The position numbers and the translations under genes are program-made. The notes below the pieces were generated by a model. That model worked only from the letters and a program-made list of their open reading frames with translations, was not told where the DNA came from and made no database searches. Positions 26,015 to 35,042 of a stretch of 64,000 nucleotides of DNA are shown here, piece after piece. Numbering within the stretch: position 1 is the first letter of the stretch; the number at the start of each line of letters is the position of its first letter. This DNA is from an uncultured Bacteroidota bacterium (GTDB taxonomy: Bacteria; Bacteroidota; Bacteroidia; Flavobacteriales; Flavobacteriaceae): the NCBI GenBank assembly GCA_902622595.1, contig CACNQM010000004.1, positions 62,001 through 126,000 of the forward strand, in the 5' to 3' direction.

Positions 26015-27056
26015 GTCTATAAAAATTAATGGTACTAGTATAGGTGAAAAATTCCCCCCATATATAGTTGCAGAAATGTCAGCAAATCATAACGGAGATA
26101 TTAATAATGCATTTCAAATTATTAAATCTGCAAAAGAAAATGGAGCGAATTCCATAAAAATTCAAACTTATAGACCGGATACTATTACAATTGACTCAGA
26201 TAAAGATGATTTTAAAATAAAAGATGGTTTATGGAAAGGCCAAACCCTTTATGATTTGTATGAATGGGCTCATACACCATGGGACTGGCATAAAACTCTC
26301 TTTGATTACGCAAAAAAGCTAGATATTACAATTTTTAGCTCACCTTTTGATAAAACCGCAGTTGATTTTCTAGAAGATCTTAATACTCCTGCCTACAAGA
26401 TTGCTTCATTTGAAATTGTAGATTTACCATTAATTAAATATGTTGCTAGTACAAAAAAGCCAATAATTATTTCTACTGGAATGGCAAGCTATGATGAGAT
26501 TCATCAAGCTGTAAATGCATGTCAAGAATCGGGTTGTAATAATCTAGCTCTTCTACATTGTGTAAGTGGATATCCTGCCCCTTCAAAAGATTATAATTTA
26601 AATACAATTACTGATATTAAAAATAAATTTAATCTTGTTACGGGTTTATCAGATCATACACTAAATAACATTACTGCAATTGCTAGCATACCTCTCGGTG
26701 TATCAATAATTGAAAAACATTTTACATTAAATAGAAAAGGAGGAGGACCAGATGACAGCTTTTCATTAGAACCTGAAGATTTAAAAAATTTATGTGAGTC
26801 TACATATATCGCATGGGAGGCTCTTGGTAAGATAGATTATGAAAGAAAATCTAGTGAAATGGATAATATTAAGTTTAGGAGATCTTTATATTTTGTTAAG
26901 GCTTTAAAAAAAGGTGATTTAATAACTATGGATCATATTAAAAGTATCAGACCTGGATTTGGTATTTCTCCAAAATATATAGATGAAGTTATTGGAAAGC
27001 GGGCAATTAATAATACTGAAAAAGGAACTGCAGTAACCAAAGATTATATCAAATAG
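26007..27056 (+). CDS. pseI: PseI-type nonulosonic acid synthase
   Basis: A 349-aa NeuB-family enzyme that condenses a 6-carbon sugar with phosphoenolpyruvate. Motifs: VAEMSANHNGDINNAFQII, SIKIQTYRPDTITID, SSPFDKTAVDFL, KIASFEIVDLPLI, STGMASYDEI, LSDHTLNN and EKHFTLNRKGGGPDDSFSLE. The GGPDxxFSLEP form is typical of pseudaminic acid synthases rather than NeuB. The C-terminal SAF domain (RSLYFVKALKKGDLI onward) is present. The usual PseG hydrolase that prepares its substrate is not in the window. Confidence 0.9.
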   Translation: MNKSIKINGTSIGEKFPPYIVAEMSANHNGDINNAFQIIKSAKENGANSIKIQTYRPDTITIDSDKDDFKIKDGLWKGQTLYDLYEWAHTPWDWHKTLFDYAKKLDITIFSSPFDKTAVDFLEDLNTPAYKIASFEIVDLPLIKYVASTKKPIIISTGMASYDEIHQAVNACQESGCNNLALLHCVSGYPAPSKDYNLNTITDIKNKFNLVTGLSDHTLNNITAIASIPLGVSIIEKHFTLNRKGGGPDDSFSLEPEDLKNLCESTYIAWEALGKIDYERKSSEMDNIKFRRSLYFVKALKKGDLITMDHIKSIRPGFGISPKYIDEVIGKRAINNTEKGTAVTKDYIK

Positions 27057-27057
27057 T

Positions 27058-28563
27058 ATGATAAAGTATTGCTTTTTTATGACAAATCAAGAGCACTGGC
27101 TTAATGTAGCAAAGCAATTATATGAAAATAAAATTGCAGAACCTGTTTTGTGGCTTGGGGATGACAAACATTATAAAGAAGCCAAACAAATATTTGGCAA
27201 CAATGTTCAGAGTATGCTTCAATTTGTTCATAGACCTTTCCTTTTTAAAGATACTGACTATGATGCCCATAATAATGAATTTTTTGAATCAATAAATTAT
27301 CTGAGGGCAAAAGATATATGTTTAAAAATGATGGATAGAATTGATTTAAACTCGTCACTAGGAAGATTAGATAGAGAAGTTTACTTTCATAATATTGTTA
27401 TATGGACATTAAAAAAAATAAAAGAAAGTAAGCCAGATGTATTGTTAACCGTTGAAAACCCACATTCTCATGCTCAATATTTAATTTATGAGATATGCTT
27501 ATTTCATGATATACCTGTATTTAAATTCAACAATTGGATGCCTGTTCCCCTTTTATTCTTAGAAAATATAAAAACAGGAAACAGAATTGAAAACAGATTA
27601 GAAACAGATCACTCTAATGTTGATATTCAAATTGAAAAAGAAATTCAAAAATTCGTATATGATATAATAAATAAAAATAAAAATTTTGAACTATCATACA
27701 TGAAAACACATATAAAAAACAGATTAATAATTAACAGATTTATTAATTACTTAAAGTCTGGTTTTATATATGATTTAAAAGATATTAAGTTCAATTTATC
27801 TAATCAATTAAGTTCAAAATACATACCTACTAACCCATTTAGCATTGGGTTTGTTGGCAGACAATTAATTAGAAAAAAAAGAATTAACATTCTAAGAAAT
27901 CAAATAAAAGTTCACGAAGAAAAAATTTCTTTAAATAATCCGTATGTTTATTTTCCTTTACATTATGAACCAGAAAGAACAACAAATCCAGATGGTAAAA
28001 GGTTCCATGATCAATTTTCAGCATTAATAGAGCTTAGAAAGATTGTCCCAAATGAAATTAATATTATTGTAAAAGAACACCCTTCTCAAATACTTGTTGC
28101 TAGTAAGGGGTCTAGAGGAAGGAGTCCTTTATTTTATAATCTCATCAAGAATCTAGAAGGTGTAAAGCTGGCACCTACATTTTATAACTCTATTCAGTTA
28201 ATGTTAAAATCAAAATTTGTAGCAACAATAACTGGAAGTGTAGCGCTTGAGGCATCAGTATTAGGATTAAAAACATTAACATTCGGACAAACTTGGTATA
28301 ATGGTCTGCCGAATACCTTTAGTTGGAAAAAAAATATTAGTTATGAATTTATAATTAGTCAAGAAATAGAGGATAAAGAAGCCATAATTAATTTTCTAAT
28401 GAGTTTAAATAATAATTTCTCTGTTCCAGCTTTTCAAAATCATAGCCAACGAAATATATTTAAAAGATATGAAACATTAGATTTTGAAAATCTTCAATCA
28501 AGAAGATTATATAATCTATTAGCTAACTTTTTTAAAAATAAATTATATAACAAGATCACTTAA
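27058..28563 (+). CDS. KpsS/capsule-synthesis-type glycosyltransferase
   Basis: A 501-aa protein of the Capsule_synth-like group. The C-terminal half carries YFPLHYEPERTTNPDG, IIVKEHPSQ and TGSVALEASVLG, which resemble the CMP-sugar-using KpsS/KpsC and related GT-B enzymes. The N-terminal half (residues 1-~220) has few recognisable motifs. Its place directly after PseI suggests that it transfers the CMP-activated nonulosonic acid; that is inference from position and family. Start at 27058 lies 1 bp after the PseI stop. Confidence 0.65.
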   Translation: MIKYCFFMTNQEHWLNVAKQLYENKIAEPVLWLGDDKHYKEAKQIFGNNVQSMLQFVHRPFLFKDTDYDAHNNEFFESINYLRAKDICLKMMDRIDLNSSLGRLDREVYFHNIVIWTLKKIKESKPDVLLTVENPHSHAQYLIYEICLFHDIPVFKFNNWMPVPLLFLENIKTGNRIENRLETDHSNVDIQIEKEIQKFVYDIINKNKNFELSYMKTHIKNRLIINRFINYLKSGFIYDLKDIKFNLSNQLSSKYIPTNPFSIGFVGRQLIRKKRINILRNQIKVHEEKISLNNPYVYFPLHYEPERTTNPDGKRFHDQFSALIELRKIVPNEINIIVKEHPSQILVASKGSRGRSPLFYNLIKNLEGVKLAPTFYNSIQLMLKSKFVATITGSVALEASVLGLKTLTFGQTWYNGLPNTFSWKKNISYEFIISQEIEDKEAIINFLMSLNNNFSVPAFQNHSQRNIFKRYETLDFENLQSRRLYNLLANFFKNKLYNKIT

Positions 28564-28564
28564 T

Positions 28565-29119
28565 ATGAAGCAAAATTATCAGTTAAGACAAAATTTACCT
28601 CTAAAAATAGTTAGTAATTTAATTAACTTCTTTTACAGAATTAAAGGTTTAAACGCTGATTCATCAGCTGTGATTTTTTTTAATGCTAAACTATTAAGAT
28701 TTCTAAATAACATCAAAATATCTAAAAATGTTATAATTAAATCAAATGCACAGATTTGTTCTTGCAATAAATCAGCTAAAATTCATATCGGTGCAAATAC
28801 TACTGTAGGATATTATACATTCATTTATTCATCCGAACAAATTTTGATTGGAAGAAACTGTATGATTGCACCATTTGTATACATAGTTGATAGCTCTCAT
28901 GGAACAAAACTTGATTCCACGATGAACACTCAACCAAACAAAACCTCTCCTATAATTATTGAAGATGATGTTTGGATTGGAGCTAACTCAACTATACTTC
29001 CGGGTGTAAAAATTGGTAAAGGCTCAATTATAGCAGCTGGGTCAGTTGTAAATTCTGATGTAACTGAGCACTCAGTATATGGAGGAGTGCCAGCAAAATT
29101 TATCAAAAAAAGATCATGA
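28565..29119 (+). CDS. Left-handed beta-helix O-acetyltransferase (WbbJ/LbH family)
   Basis: A 184-aa hexapeptide-repeat acetyltransferase. Repeats occur from about residue 60, including IHIGANTTVGYYTFI and WIGANSTILPGVKIGKGSI; the catalytic His lies in VDSSHGTKL, and the end GGVPAKFIKKRS is typical of maltose/sugar O-acetyltransferases. It probably O-acetylates a residue of the polysaccharide or a nonulosonic acid. It overlaps the next gene by 4 bp (ATGA). Confidence 0.85.
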   Translation: MKQNYQLRQNLPLKIVSNLINFFYRIKGLNADSSAVIFFNAKLLRFLNNIKISKNVIIKSNAQICSCNKSAKIHIGANTTVGYYTFIYSSEQILIGRNCMIAPFVYIVDSSHGTKLDSTMNTQPNKTSPIIIEDDVWIGANSTILPGVKIGKGSIIAAGSVVNSDVTEHSVYGGVPAKFIKKRS

Positions 29120-30849
29120 AAAAAATTGGTATTATTTTATTAGCTCGTTATAGCTCAAAAAGATTACCTGGTAAATCTTTGATGGAAATTAATGGAAAAA
29201 AATTAATTGAAAATATAAATGACAATATTAAACATAACTTCCCTAATTTAAGTTTAATAGTTGCAACATCAACTGATAAAACAGATGATAAAATTGAAAC
29301 CTTTTGTAATAATAGTTTTATCAGATGTTTTAGAGGAGATTTAAATAATGTCTCAGAAAGGTTTTTGAATTGTGCTACAAAATATAATCTTGATTACGCA
29401 ATTAGATTAAATGGAGATAATCTTTTTTTAGAACCTTTTTTATTAAATGAAATGATAAATAAAATATACTCAGGAAACTTTGATTTTATCTCAAATGTTC
29501 CAGGGAGATCCTATCCTTATGGATTAAGTATTGAAATCTTAAAAATTGAATTTTATAAAGCAATTTTTAGTAAGATTATTTCTCGAAGAGATAAGGAACA
29601 TGTGACTTCTTGGTTATATGATAATGAAAATTTTGGTACCAGATTCTATTTTAAAAATCAACATTTTAAAAATCTAAATAAATTTAAAATTTCAATTGAT
29701 GATTATCAAGATGTTGATTTGGCTAAAAAAATTATCTCATACAATAATGGCAGTACTAGTATTTCACTTTCAAAATTAAGTGAGTTTAAAAAAATAAATT
29801 CTAAATATCCTGACTTAAATTTTCAAACAAATATATGGAGTGGTAAGAATGGGCCAATGTTAATTGCAGAAATAGGAGGGAATCATGAGGGTAATGCTGA
29901 ATATGCAAATAAATTAATCGACTTGGCAATTGAATCTGGAGTTGATTGTATAAAATTCCAGCTTTACAAAGCAGATTCAATTGTAAATAAATCAATAAGC
30001 AAGGAAAGACACTCTCATTTTAAAAAATTTGAATTGTCAAAAAACAAGCATATTGAATTTGCCAAAAAAATAAGGTCAAATGGAATCATATATAATTCTT
30101 CTGTTTGGGATTTAAAAATGTTAGACTGGATAGATAGATATTTGGATTTTTATAAAATTGGATCAGGAGACTTAACAGCTTGGCCGTTATTAAAAGAATT
30201 TGCAAAGAGAGGTAAGCCAATACTACTTTCAACTGGTTTAAGTAATATTTATGAAATTAAGAGTACAATAGATTTTATAACATCTGAAAATTCTATTTAT
30301 AAAGCTCCTAATATGATTTGCATTCTTCAGTGCACATCAATGTATCCAATTCATAATAGTGACGCAAATCTCAATGTAATCAATACCTTTAAAAATACAT
30401 TTAATAGACCTGTTGGTTATTCAGATCACACCTTGGGTAATAAAGCATTAATTTATGCATCGGTTCTAGGTTCATCAGTTCTAGAGTTTCACTTTACTGA
30501 TGATAGAAAAAACAAAAAATTTAGAGATCATCAAGTTTCATTGACAAAAAATGAGGTTATGACTTTAATAAAAGACATATCTGATATAAATGTCCTTCTT
30601 GGTGATGGAGAGAAACGCTTATTACCTATTGAGAGTATAAATAATCATCAAATTAGCTTCAGAAGAGGAGCATATATAAATAAAAAAATTAAGAAAGGAA
30701 GTATAATTGAGTTTGAGGATCTAACTTTTCTTAGACCTTTAGAAGGTACAGATTCAAGAGACTTTACTTCAATAGTTGGTTCAAGGGCAAAAAGAGATTT
30801 AATGCCACTTCAAGAAATTATAGAAAAAGTTGATTATGAAAAAAAATAA
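29116..30849 (+). CDS. Fusion of SpsF-like cytidylyltransferase and NeuB-family nonulosonate synthase
   Basis: A 577-aa three-part protein. Residues 1-~235 are SpsF-like (LLARYSSKRLPGKSL loop, FRGDLNNVSERF, RLNGDNLFLEP). Residues ~246-500 are NeuB-like (LIAEIGGNHEGNAEYANKL, CIKFQLYKADSIV, KIGSGDLTAWPLL, GYSDHTLGNK). Residues ~513-577 are a SAF domain. Two oddities are visible: the usual EKHFT motif reads EFHFTDDR (457-464), and the nucleotide loop has RYSSKR instead of RxGSxR. It is the second NeuB and second SpsF homologue in the operon, so a second nonulosonic acid or a different step is likely. The reading frame is continuous. Confidence 0.87.
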   Translation: MKKIGIILLARYSSKRLPGKSLMEINGKKLIENINDNIKHNFPNLSLIVATSTDKTDDKIETFCNNSFIRCFRGDLNNVSERFLNCATKYNLDYAIRLNGDNLFLEPFLLNEMINKIYSGNFDFISNVPGRSYPYGLSIEILKIEFYKAIFSKIISRRDKEHVTSWLYDNENFGTRFYFKNQHFKNLNKFKISIDDYQDVDLAKKIISYNNGSTSISLSKLSEFKKINSKYPDLNFQTNIWSGKNGPMLIAEIGGNHEGNAEYANKLIDLAIESGVDCIKFQLYKADSIVNKSISKERHSHFKKFELSKNKHIEFAKKIRSNGIIYNSSVWDLKMLDWIDRYLDFYKIGSGDLTAWPLLKEFAKRGKPILLSTGLSNIYEIKSTIDFITSENSIYKAPNMICILQCTSMYPIHNSDANLNVINTFKNTFNRPVGYSDHTLGNKALIYASVLGSSVLEFHFTDDRKNKKFRDHQVSLTKNEVMTLIKDISDINVLLGDGEKRLLPIESINNHQISFRRGAYINKKIKKGSIIEFEDLTFLRPLEGTDSRDFTSIVGSRAKRDLMPLQEIIEKVDYEKK

Positions 30850-32218
30850 TACATCTCCTTTGGTAACCATATACATTCCATCTAGGAATTATTCTAATTA
30901 TTTAGAGAATTCAATAAATAGTGTAATTAATCAAACATATATTAATTGGGAACTAATAATAATTGATGAAGGCTCAGTTGATAAAACTTCTAAAATTGCT
31001 AAAAAATTTGAAAAAGAAAATCCAGATAGAATCACTTTTATAAAGAACATAAAACCACAAGGATTACAGAAAGTTGCAAATAATATTTTAAAAATAGCGA
31101 AAGGTAAATACATGATGAGATTAGATGCAGATGACTGGCTTCATGAGATTGCCCTCGATCAAATGGTTCAAAAACTAGAAAAAGATTCTGAATATGGAAT
31201 TGTTTATGGCAACTATTTTTATACAAACGAAAAAGGGGATGTAATAGGAGTTGAACTTAGACATAATATTGGAAAAGAAAATCAAAATAGCCAATTACCA
31301 CCACATGGGGCATGTACTTTATTTAAAACGGATATTTTAAGAAGCGCTGGCGGATATTCTGAAAATGTAAATGCTCAAGATGGATGGGATCTTTGGTATA
31401 AATTAATTAAAAAATCTGGTGCTATAAATATAGACCTTCCCTTATTCTATTACAGGCAACATAATCAATCATTAAGCAAAGACAATACAAGATTATTAAA
31501 AGCAAGAGCTAAAATATTTAAAGAAATTAGAGAAAAATTAAAAAATAATCATAAGCCAAAAGTTCTAGCAGTTATACCAGTAAAGGAGTCATATCCAAAT
31601 ATGAAAAATGTTCCATATCAAAAGATCAACGGTAAGTCATTGCTTGAAATTTCGATAAATAGTGCACTCAACTCAAATCAAGTCAATGCTTTGGTTGTGT
31701 CATCAGAGAGTAAAACTGTATTAAAATTTTCTGAGCAATTAGAATCTAAGAAAATTGTATCAAGCCACTATAGATATTTGAGGAGTTCAAATGAGAGTAA
31801 TGATATACCAATTAATGACTTTCTAAGATCTGCAGGTTATTTCTATGAAAAAGAATGTGGAGAATATCCTGATATTCTAATTTACCTTAGCCTTCATGCA
31901 ATCAATAGAAATAAAGATCACATCGAGGAAGCAATAAATAATTTAATTATTTCAGAGTCTGAATGTGTTGTTTCTGTTCAAGAAGAGAGAGAGCCAATGT
32001 TCAACATAACTAAATCAGGACTTAATCTTATTAACCCTGGAAGATTTATAGATCTATCATTTGAAAAAGAAAGACTATATAGATTTAATGGAAGTATTAT
32101 TGCATCAACATGGGATAATATTTTAAAAAATAACTTATTCGGATCTAAGACATCATTTATTGAAATGAATCATCATGATAGTATCCAAGTTAAAGACTCT
32201 TCTTTGTTTGATAAATAA
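30836..32218 (+). CDS. Fusion of GT2 glycosyltransferase and degenerate NeuA-like cytidylyltransferase
   Basis: A 460-aa protein. Residues 1-~240 are a family 2 glycosyltransferase (VTIYIPSRNYSNYLENSI, DEGSVDKT, DxD-type LDADDW). Residues ~245-460 resemble CMP-acylneuraminate synthetase (VLAVIPVKESYPNMKNVPYQ, INGKSLLEISI), but the RGGSKG loop is replaced by KESYPN and the LQPTSPLR-like block reads IYLSLHAINRN, so catalytic activity is doubtful. The ATG at 30836 is preferred to a TTG at 30830. It overlaps the SpsF-NeuB gene by 14 bp. A GT carrying its own donor-binding module is one reading. Confidence 0.8.
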   Translation: MKKNNTSPLVTIYIPSRNYSNYLENSINSVINQTYINWELIIIDEGSVDKTSKIAKKFEKENPDRITFIKNIKPQGLQKVANNILKIAKGKYMMRLDADDWLHEIALDQMVQKLEKDSEYGIVYGNYFYTNEKGDVIGVELRHNIGKENQNSQLPPHGACTLFKTDILRSAGGYSENVNAQDGWDLWYKLIKKSGAINIDLPLFYYRQHNQSLSKDNTRLLKARAKIFKEIREKLKNNHKPKVLAVIPVKESYPNMKNVPYQKINGKSLLEISINSALNSNQVNALVVSSESKTVLKFSEQLESKKIVSSHYRYLRSSNESNDIPINDFLRSAGYFYEKECGEYPDILIYLSLHAINRNKDHIEEAINNLIISESECVVSVQEEREPMFNITKSGLNLINPGRFIDLSFEKERLYRFNGSIIASTWDNILKNNLFGSKTSFIEMNHHDSIQVKDSSLFDK

Positions 32219-32220
32219 AT

Positions 32221-32997
32221 ATGCTAGATTCATTATTCCATAGAGCAGAATATATAATAAGACTTGATGATGCCTCCCATTTTTCAAATTTTGAAAAATG
32301 GAACAAAATTGAAAGAATTCTAGATAAATATAATATAAAACCTATTGTTGCAGTTATTCCTGAAAACATGGATAATTCAATCTCTTATTCAAAATATAAT
32401 CCAGATTTTTGGAAAACTGTTTATCAATGGCAAGAGAAAGGTTGGAATATAGCAATGCATGGTTATAGACATATTTTTCATTTTATAGATAGAAATGAAT
32501 TGATTTTTCCTTTTTATAATAGAAGTGAATTTGCCGGTTTAAAACTAAATGAACAACGATTAAAAATAAAGAAATCAAATCAAATTTTTTTAAAAAATAG
32601 AATCAATCCAAAAATATGGATTTCTCCCGGGCATTGTATGGATAATATAACACTAGAAGCCATAAAGTTAGAAACAGAAATCAAAATAATTAGTGACGGT
32701 ATATCATTTTACCCATATTCTTTTAGAGGTCTTCATTTTATTCCTCAACAATTATGGAAACTTAAAAAGAAATTTTTTGGAATATGGACTATTTGCCTTC
32801 ATCCAGACACAATGAGTGAATCAGAAATAAAAGAATTTGATAAGTCTTTATCATTATTTGTGAAAAAAAATGATTTTTTAGATTTAAATAATATAGATTT
32901 TACAGTGAGGACAAAGTCGTTCTTTGATAAACTTTTTAATCTATTTTTTTGGATAAAATATGAGATTAAAGTTTTATTTGGCCATAATATTAAATAA
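32221..32997 (+). CDS. Polysaccharide deacetylase-like protein (DUF2334 type)
   Basis: A 258-aa NodB-like fold protein: YIIRLDDASHFSNF at the start (metal-binding Asp pair), AMHGYRHIFH with the His ligands, ISPGHCMDN, and ICLHPD near the end. The pattern fits predicted deacetylases of the DUF2334 group. It has no signal peptide, so it probably acts on a cytoplasmic lipid-linked or nucleotide-linked intermediate. It is 2 bp after the GT2 fusion and abuts the next gene. Confidence 0.72.
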   Translation: MLDSLFHRAEYIIRLDDASHFSNFEKWNKIERILDKYNIKPIVAVIPENMDNSISYSKYNPDFWKTVYQWQEKGWNIAMHGYRHIFHFIDRNELIFPFYNRSEFAGLKLNEQRLKIKKSNQIFLKNRINPKIWISPGHCMDNITLEAIKLETEIKIISDGISFYPYSFRGLHFIPQQLWKLKKKFFGIWTICLHPDTMSESEIKEFDKSLSLFVKKNDFLDLNNIDFTVRTKSFFDKLFNLFFWIKYEIKVLFGHNIK

Positions 32998-33942
32998 ATG
33001 AAGAATAAATTAAGTCCATTGGTTTTAAATTCTAATAAAGCTAGCTCAACTCATGTTTTTTTTGTAGTTAATCCAATTACAGTTATAATTACAAGAATGA
33101 TAATTGATAAGTTCAAATTGAATAAGAACAAAATATTAGTAATATCAATTAGGAATACAGATTTATCAATTTTAGATTTTAATTCATTGTATATTATTCC
33201 TAATAGGATTAATAATTTATACGATAAACTTTTTTTTTCATCTTCAGTAGGTAAGAAAGTTTTAAAAAAATTAAAAGGAAGCCAATTTATAATTTATGCT
33301 TCGTGGGCAACAAGGGAATTACATTTTTTAATGAACTCAATAAATTATAAAGGACATTATTATATTGAGGAAGGTCAAGGCAGCTATATGAATCATATAC
33401 CATTTTCTTATACTAAAGTTTCATTAAAAGATAAATTAAAAAATAATTTTAAAAATAGAGTAAATGAAGATGATAGTAGTGGATATTTTTACAGAGATGA
33501 TTCACTAGGATTCATTGGAATATCTAATAAAGCTTTTCCAAAAATTAATGAATCAAAAAAAATAATTTTAAATAATTTGAATTCATTAAAAGTTTATTAT
33601 AAGCCAAAATTAATTGGAATAAAGACTATAGGGTTAACTTGTGCTGAGAGAAGACTTGAAGATAATAATTGGAGAAAAATGTTAAAAACTATCGTAGATA
33701 AGCTTCCTGAGAACTCTGCTATTAAAGCCCACCCTTCATTTACTTTTTCTCAAAAAAGATTTAACAAATTAAAAAAAATGCTTGAGGAAATTTCAAATAA
33801 AAACATAAGATTACTTGAGAATGATGTTATTCTAGAACTAGAAATGTTATATGAAAAAAAGAAATTTATTGGCCCTCAAACTTCTGTTTCAATATATGCT
33901 GAATTTTTTGATTCAACTTTTGAAAATTTAAAACTTTATTAA
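32998..33942 (+). CDS. Sialyltransferase-like glycosyltransferase (polysialyltransferase/GT52-like)
   Basis: A 314-aa protein resembling bacterial polysialyl- and GT52 transferases: THVFFVVNPITV at the start, HYYIEEGQGSYMN in the middle, AIKAHPSF and FIGPQTSVSIYAEFF near the end. The glutamate-glycine EEGQGSY block and the HP motif are the main reasons for the call. The domain call is from recollection and is not certain. With the NeuB fusion upstream, a role in transferring a nonulosonic acid is likely. Confidence 0.55.
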   Translation: MKNKLSPLVLNSNKASSTHVFFVVNPITVIITRMIIDKFKLNKNKILVISIRNTDLSILDFNSLYIIPNRINNLYDKLFFSSSVGKKVLKKLKGSQFIIYASWATRELHFLMNSINYKGHYYIEEGQGSYMNHIPFSYTKVSLKDKLKNNFKNRVNEDDSSGYFYRDDSLGFIGISNKAFPKINESKKIILNNLNSLKVYYKPKLIGIKTIGLTCAERRLEDNNWRKMLKTIVDKLPENSAIKAHPSFTFSQKRFNKLKKMLEEISNKNIRLLENDVILELEMLYEKKKFIGPQTSVSIYAEFFDSTFENLKLY

Positions 33943-35040
33943 ATGAAAATTTTAATCGTTATAGACTCTTTAGGTTCGGGTGGAGCTCAAAGAATAGCAG
34001 CATATCTCGCTGAAGGCTTGGTAAAGAAAAAATACACAACAGATATTTTTATTTATGAAAATCAGTATGACTTTTTTACATCAGATTTTAAAAAACTCAA
34101 TATCCAAATTCATAGAGTTACATATAAATCAAAAAATAAAATAATAAAAGGTTTTAAAATTATTTCAAGTTTACGTTCAAACGTCTCAAAATATGATGTT
34201 ATAATTAGTTTTATGCATACACCATCTATTTATTCATGTATTTCAAAAATAGGAATTAGTAATGTAAAGCATATATCATTTGAATTAAGCTCTTCAACAG
34301 CTCCAGTCTCTTCTTTTAAAAGAATTTTATTTTATATTTCTTGTCTTCTGAGCGATAAGGTTGTCACTAATAGTTTAACTGAAACTAAATTGATGAGTCA
34401 AAAACTCTTTTTAAGCAATAAAGCAGTAACTATCTGGAATGGATATCATTTAGACTCCATGAAATTTAATGTGGATTCTCACAGGCAAAATATTAAACAA
34501 TTATTGATAGTTGGAAGAATTGCATATCCAAAAAATGGATTAAATCTATTAAAGGGTCTTAAATCTTTTTATGATAGAAATGGTTGGCTACCAGAAGTTA
34601 TTTGGGCTGGAAGGGAAGACTCAGATGAGAGATCTAAGAAAATGCAATATGAAATGAAATCTTTTTTAAAAATGAATTCTAACGTTAAGGACAAATTTAA
34701 ATTTATAGGCGAAGTAAAAAATATAAATGAAATTTATAAACAAGTAGATGCACTAATTCACCCAAGCATATATGAAGGTCTACCAAATGTAATATGTGAA
34801 GCAATGCTTCTAGGTTGTTGTGTAATTGCCTCATCCGTATGTGACCATCCTGCTATTTTAGATCAAAATAGGGGACTACTATTTGACCCAGTATCACCTG
34901 AATCGATATCAAAATCAATAGAAAGGTTCTATAGTATGTCAGATAATCAAAGAAATAAAATGGCAATTAAAGCAAGAGAATTTGCGGAAGAAAATTTTTC
35001 ATTAAATAAAATGATCGAGTCATTTGAAAAAATTTTTTAA
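33943..35040 (+). CDS. GT4 family glycosyltransferase
   Basis: A 365-aa GT-B enzyme beginning MKILIVIDSLGSGGAQRIAA, with the retaining GT4 motif region HPSIYEGLPNVICEAML and the donor-binding RIAYPKNGLNLL segment. It contributes one sugar of the repeat unit; donor and acceptor are unknown. Start follows the previous stop directly. Confidence 0.9.
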   Translation: MKILIVIDSLGSGGAQRIAAYLAEGLVKKKYTTDIFIYENQYDFFTSDFKKLNIQIHRVTYKSKNKIIKGFKIISSLRSNVSKYDVIISFMHTPSIYSCISKIGISNVKHISFELSSSTAPVSSFKRILFYISCLLSDKVVTNSLTETKLMSQKLFLSNKAVTIWNGYHLDSMKFNVDSHRQNIKQLLIVGRIAYPKNGLNLLKGLKSFYDRNGWLPEVIWAGREDSDERSKKMQYEMKSFLKMNSNVKDKFKFIGEVKNINEIYKQVDALIHPSIYEGLPNVICEAMLLGCCVIASSVCDHPAILDQNRGLLFDPVSPESISKSIERFYSMSDNQRNKMAIKAREFAEENFSLNKMIESFEKIF

Positions 35041-35042
35041 TA

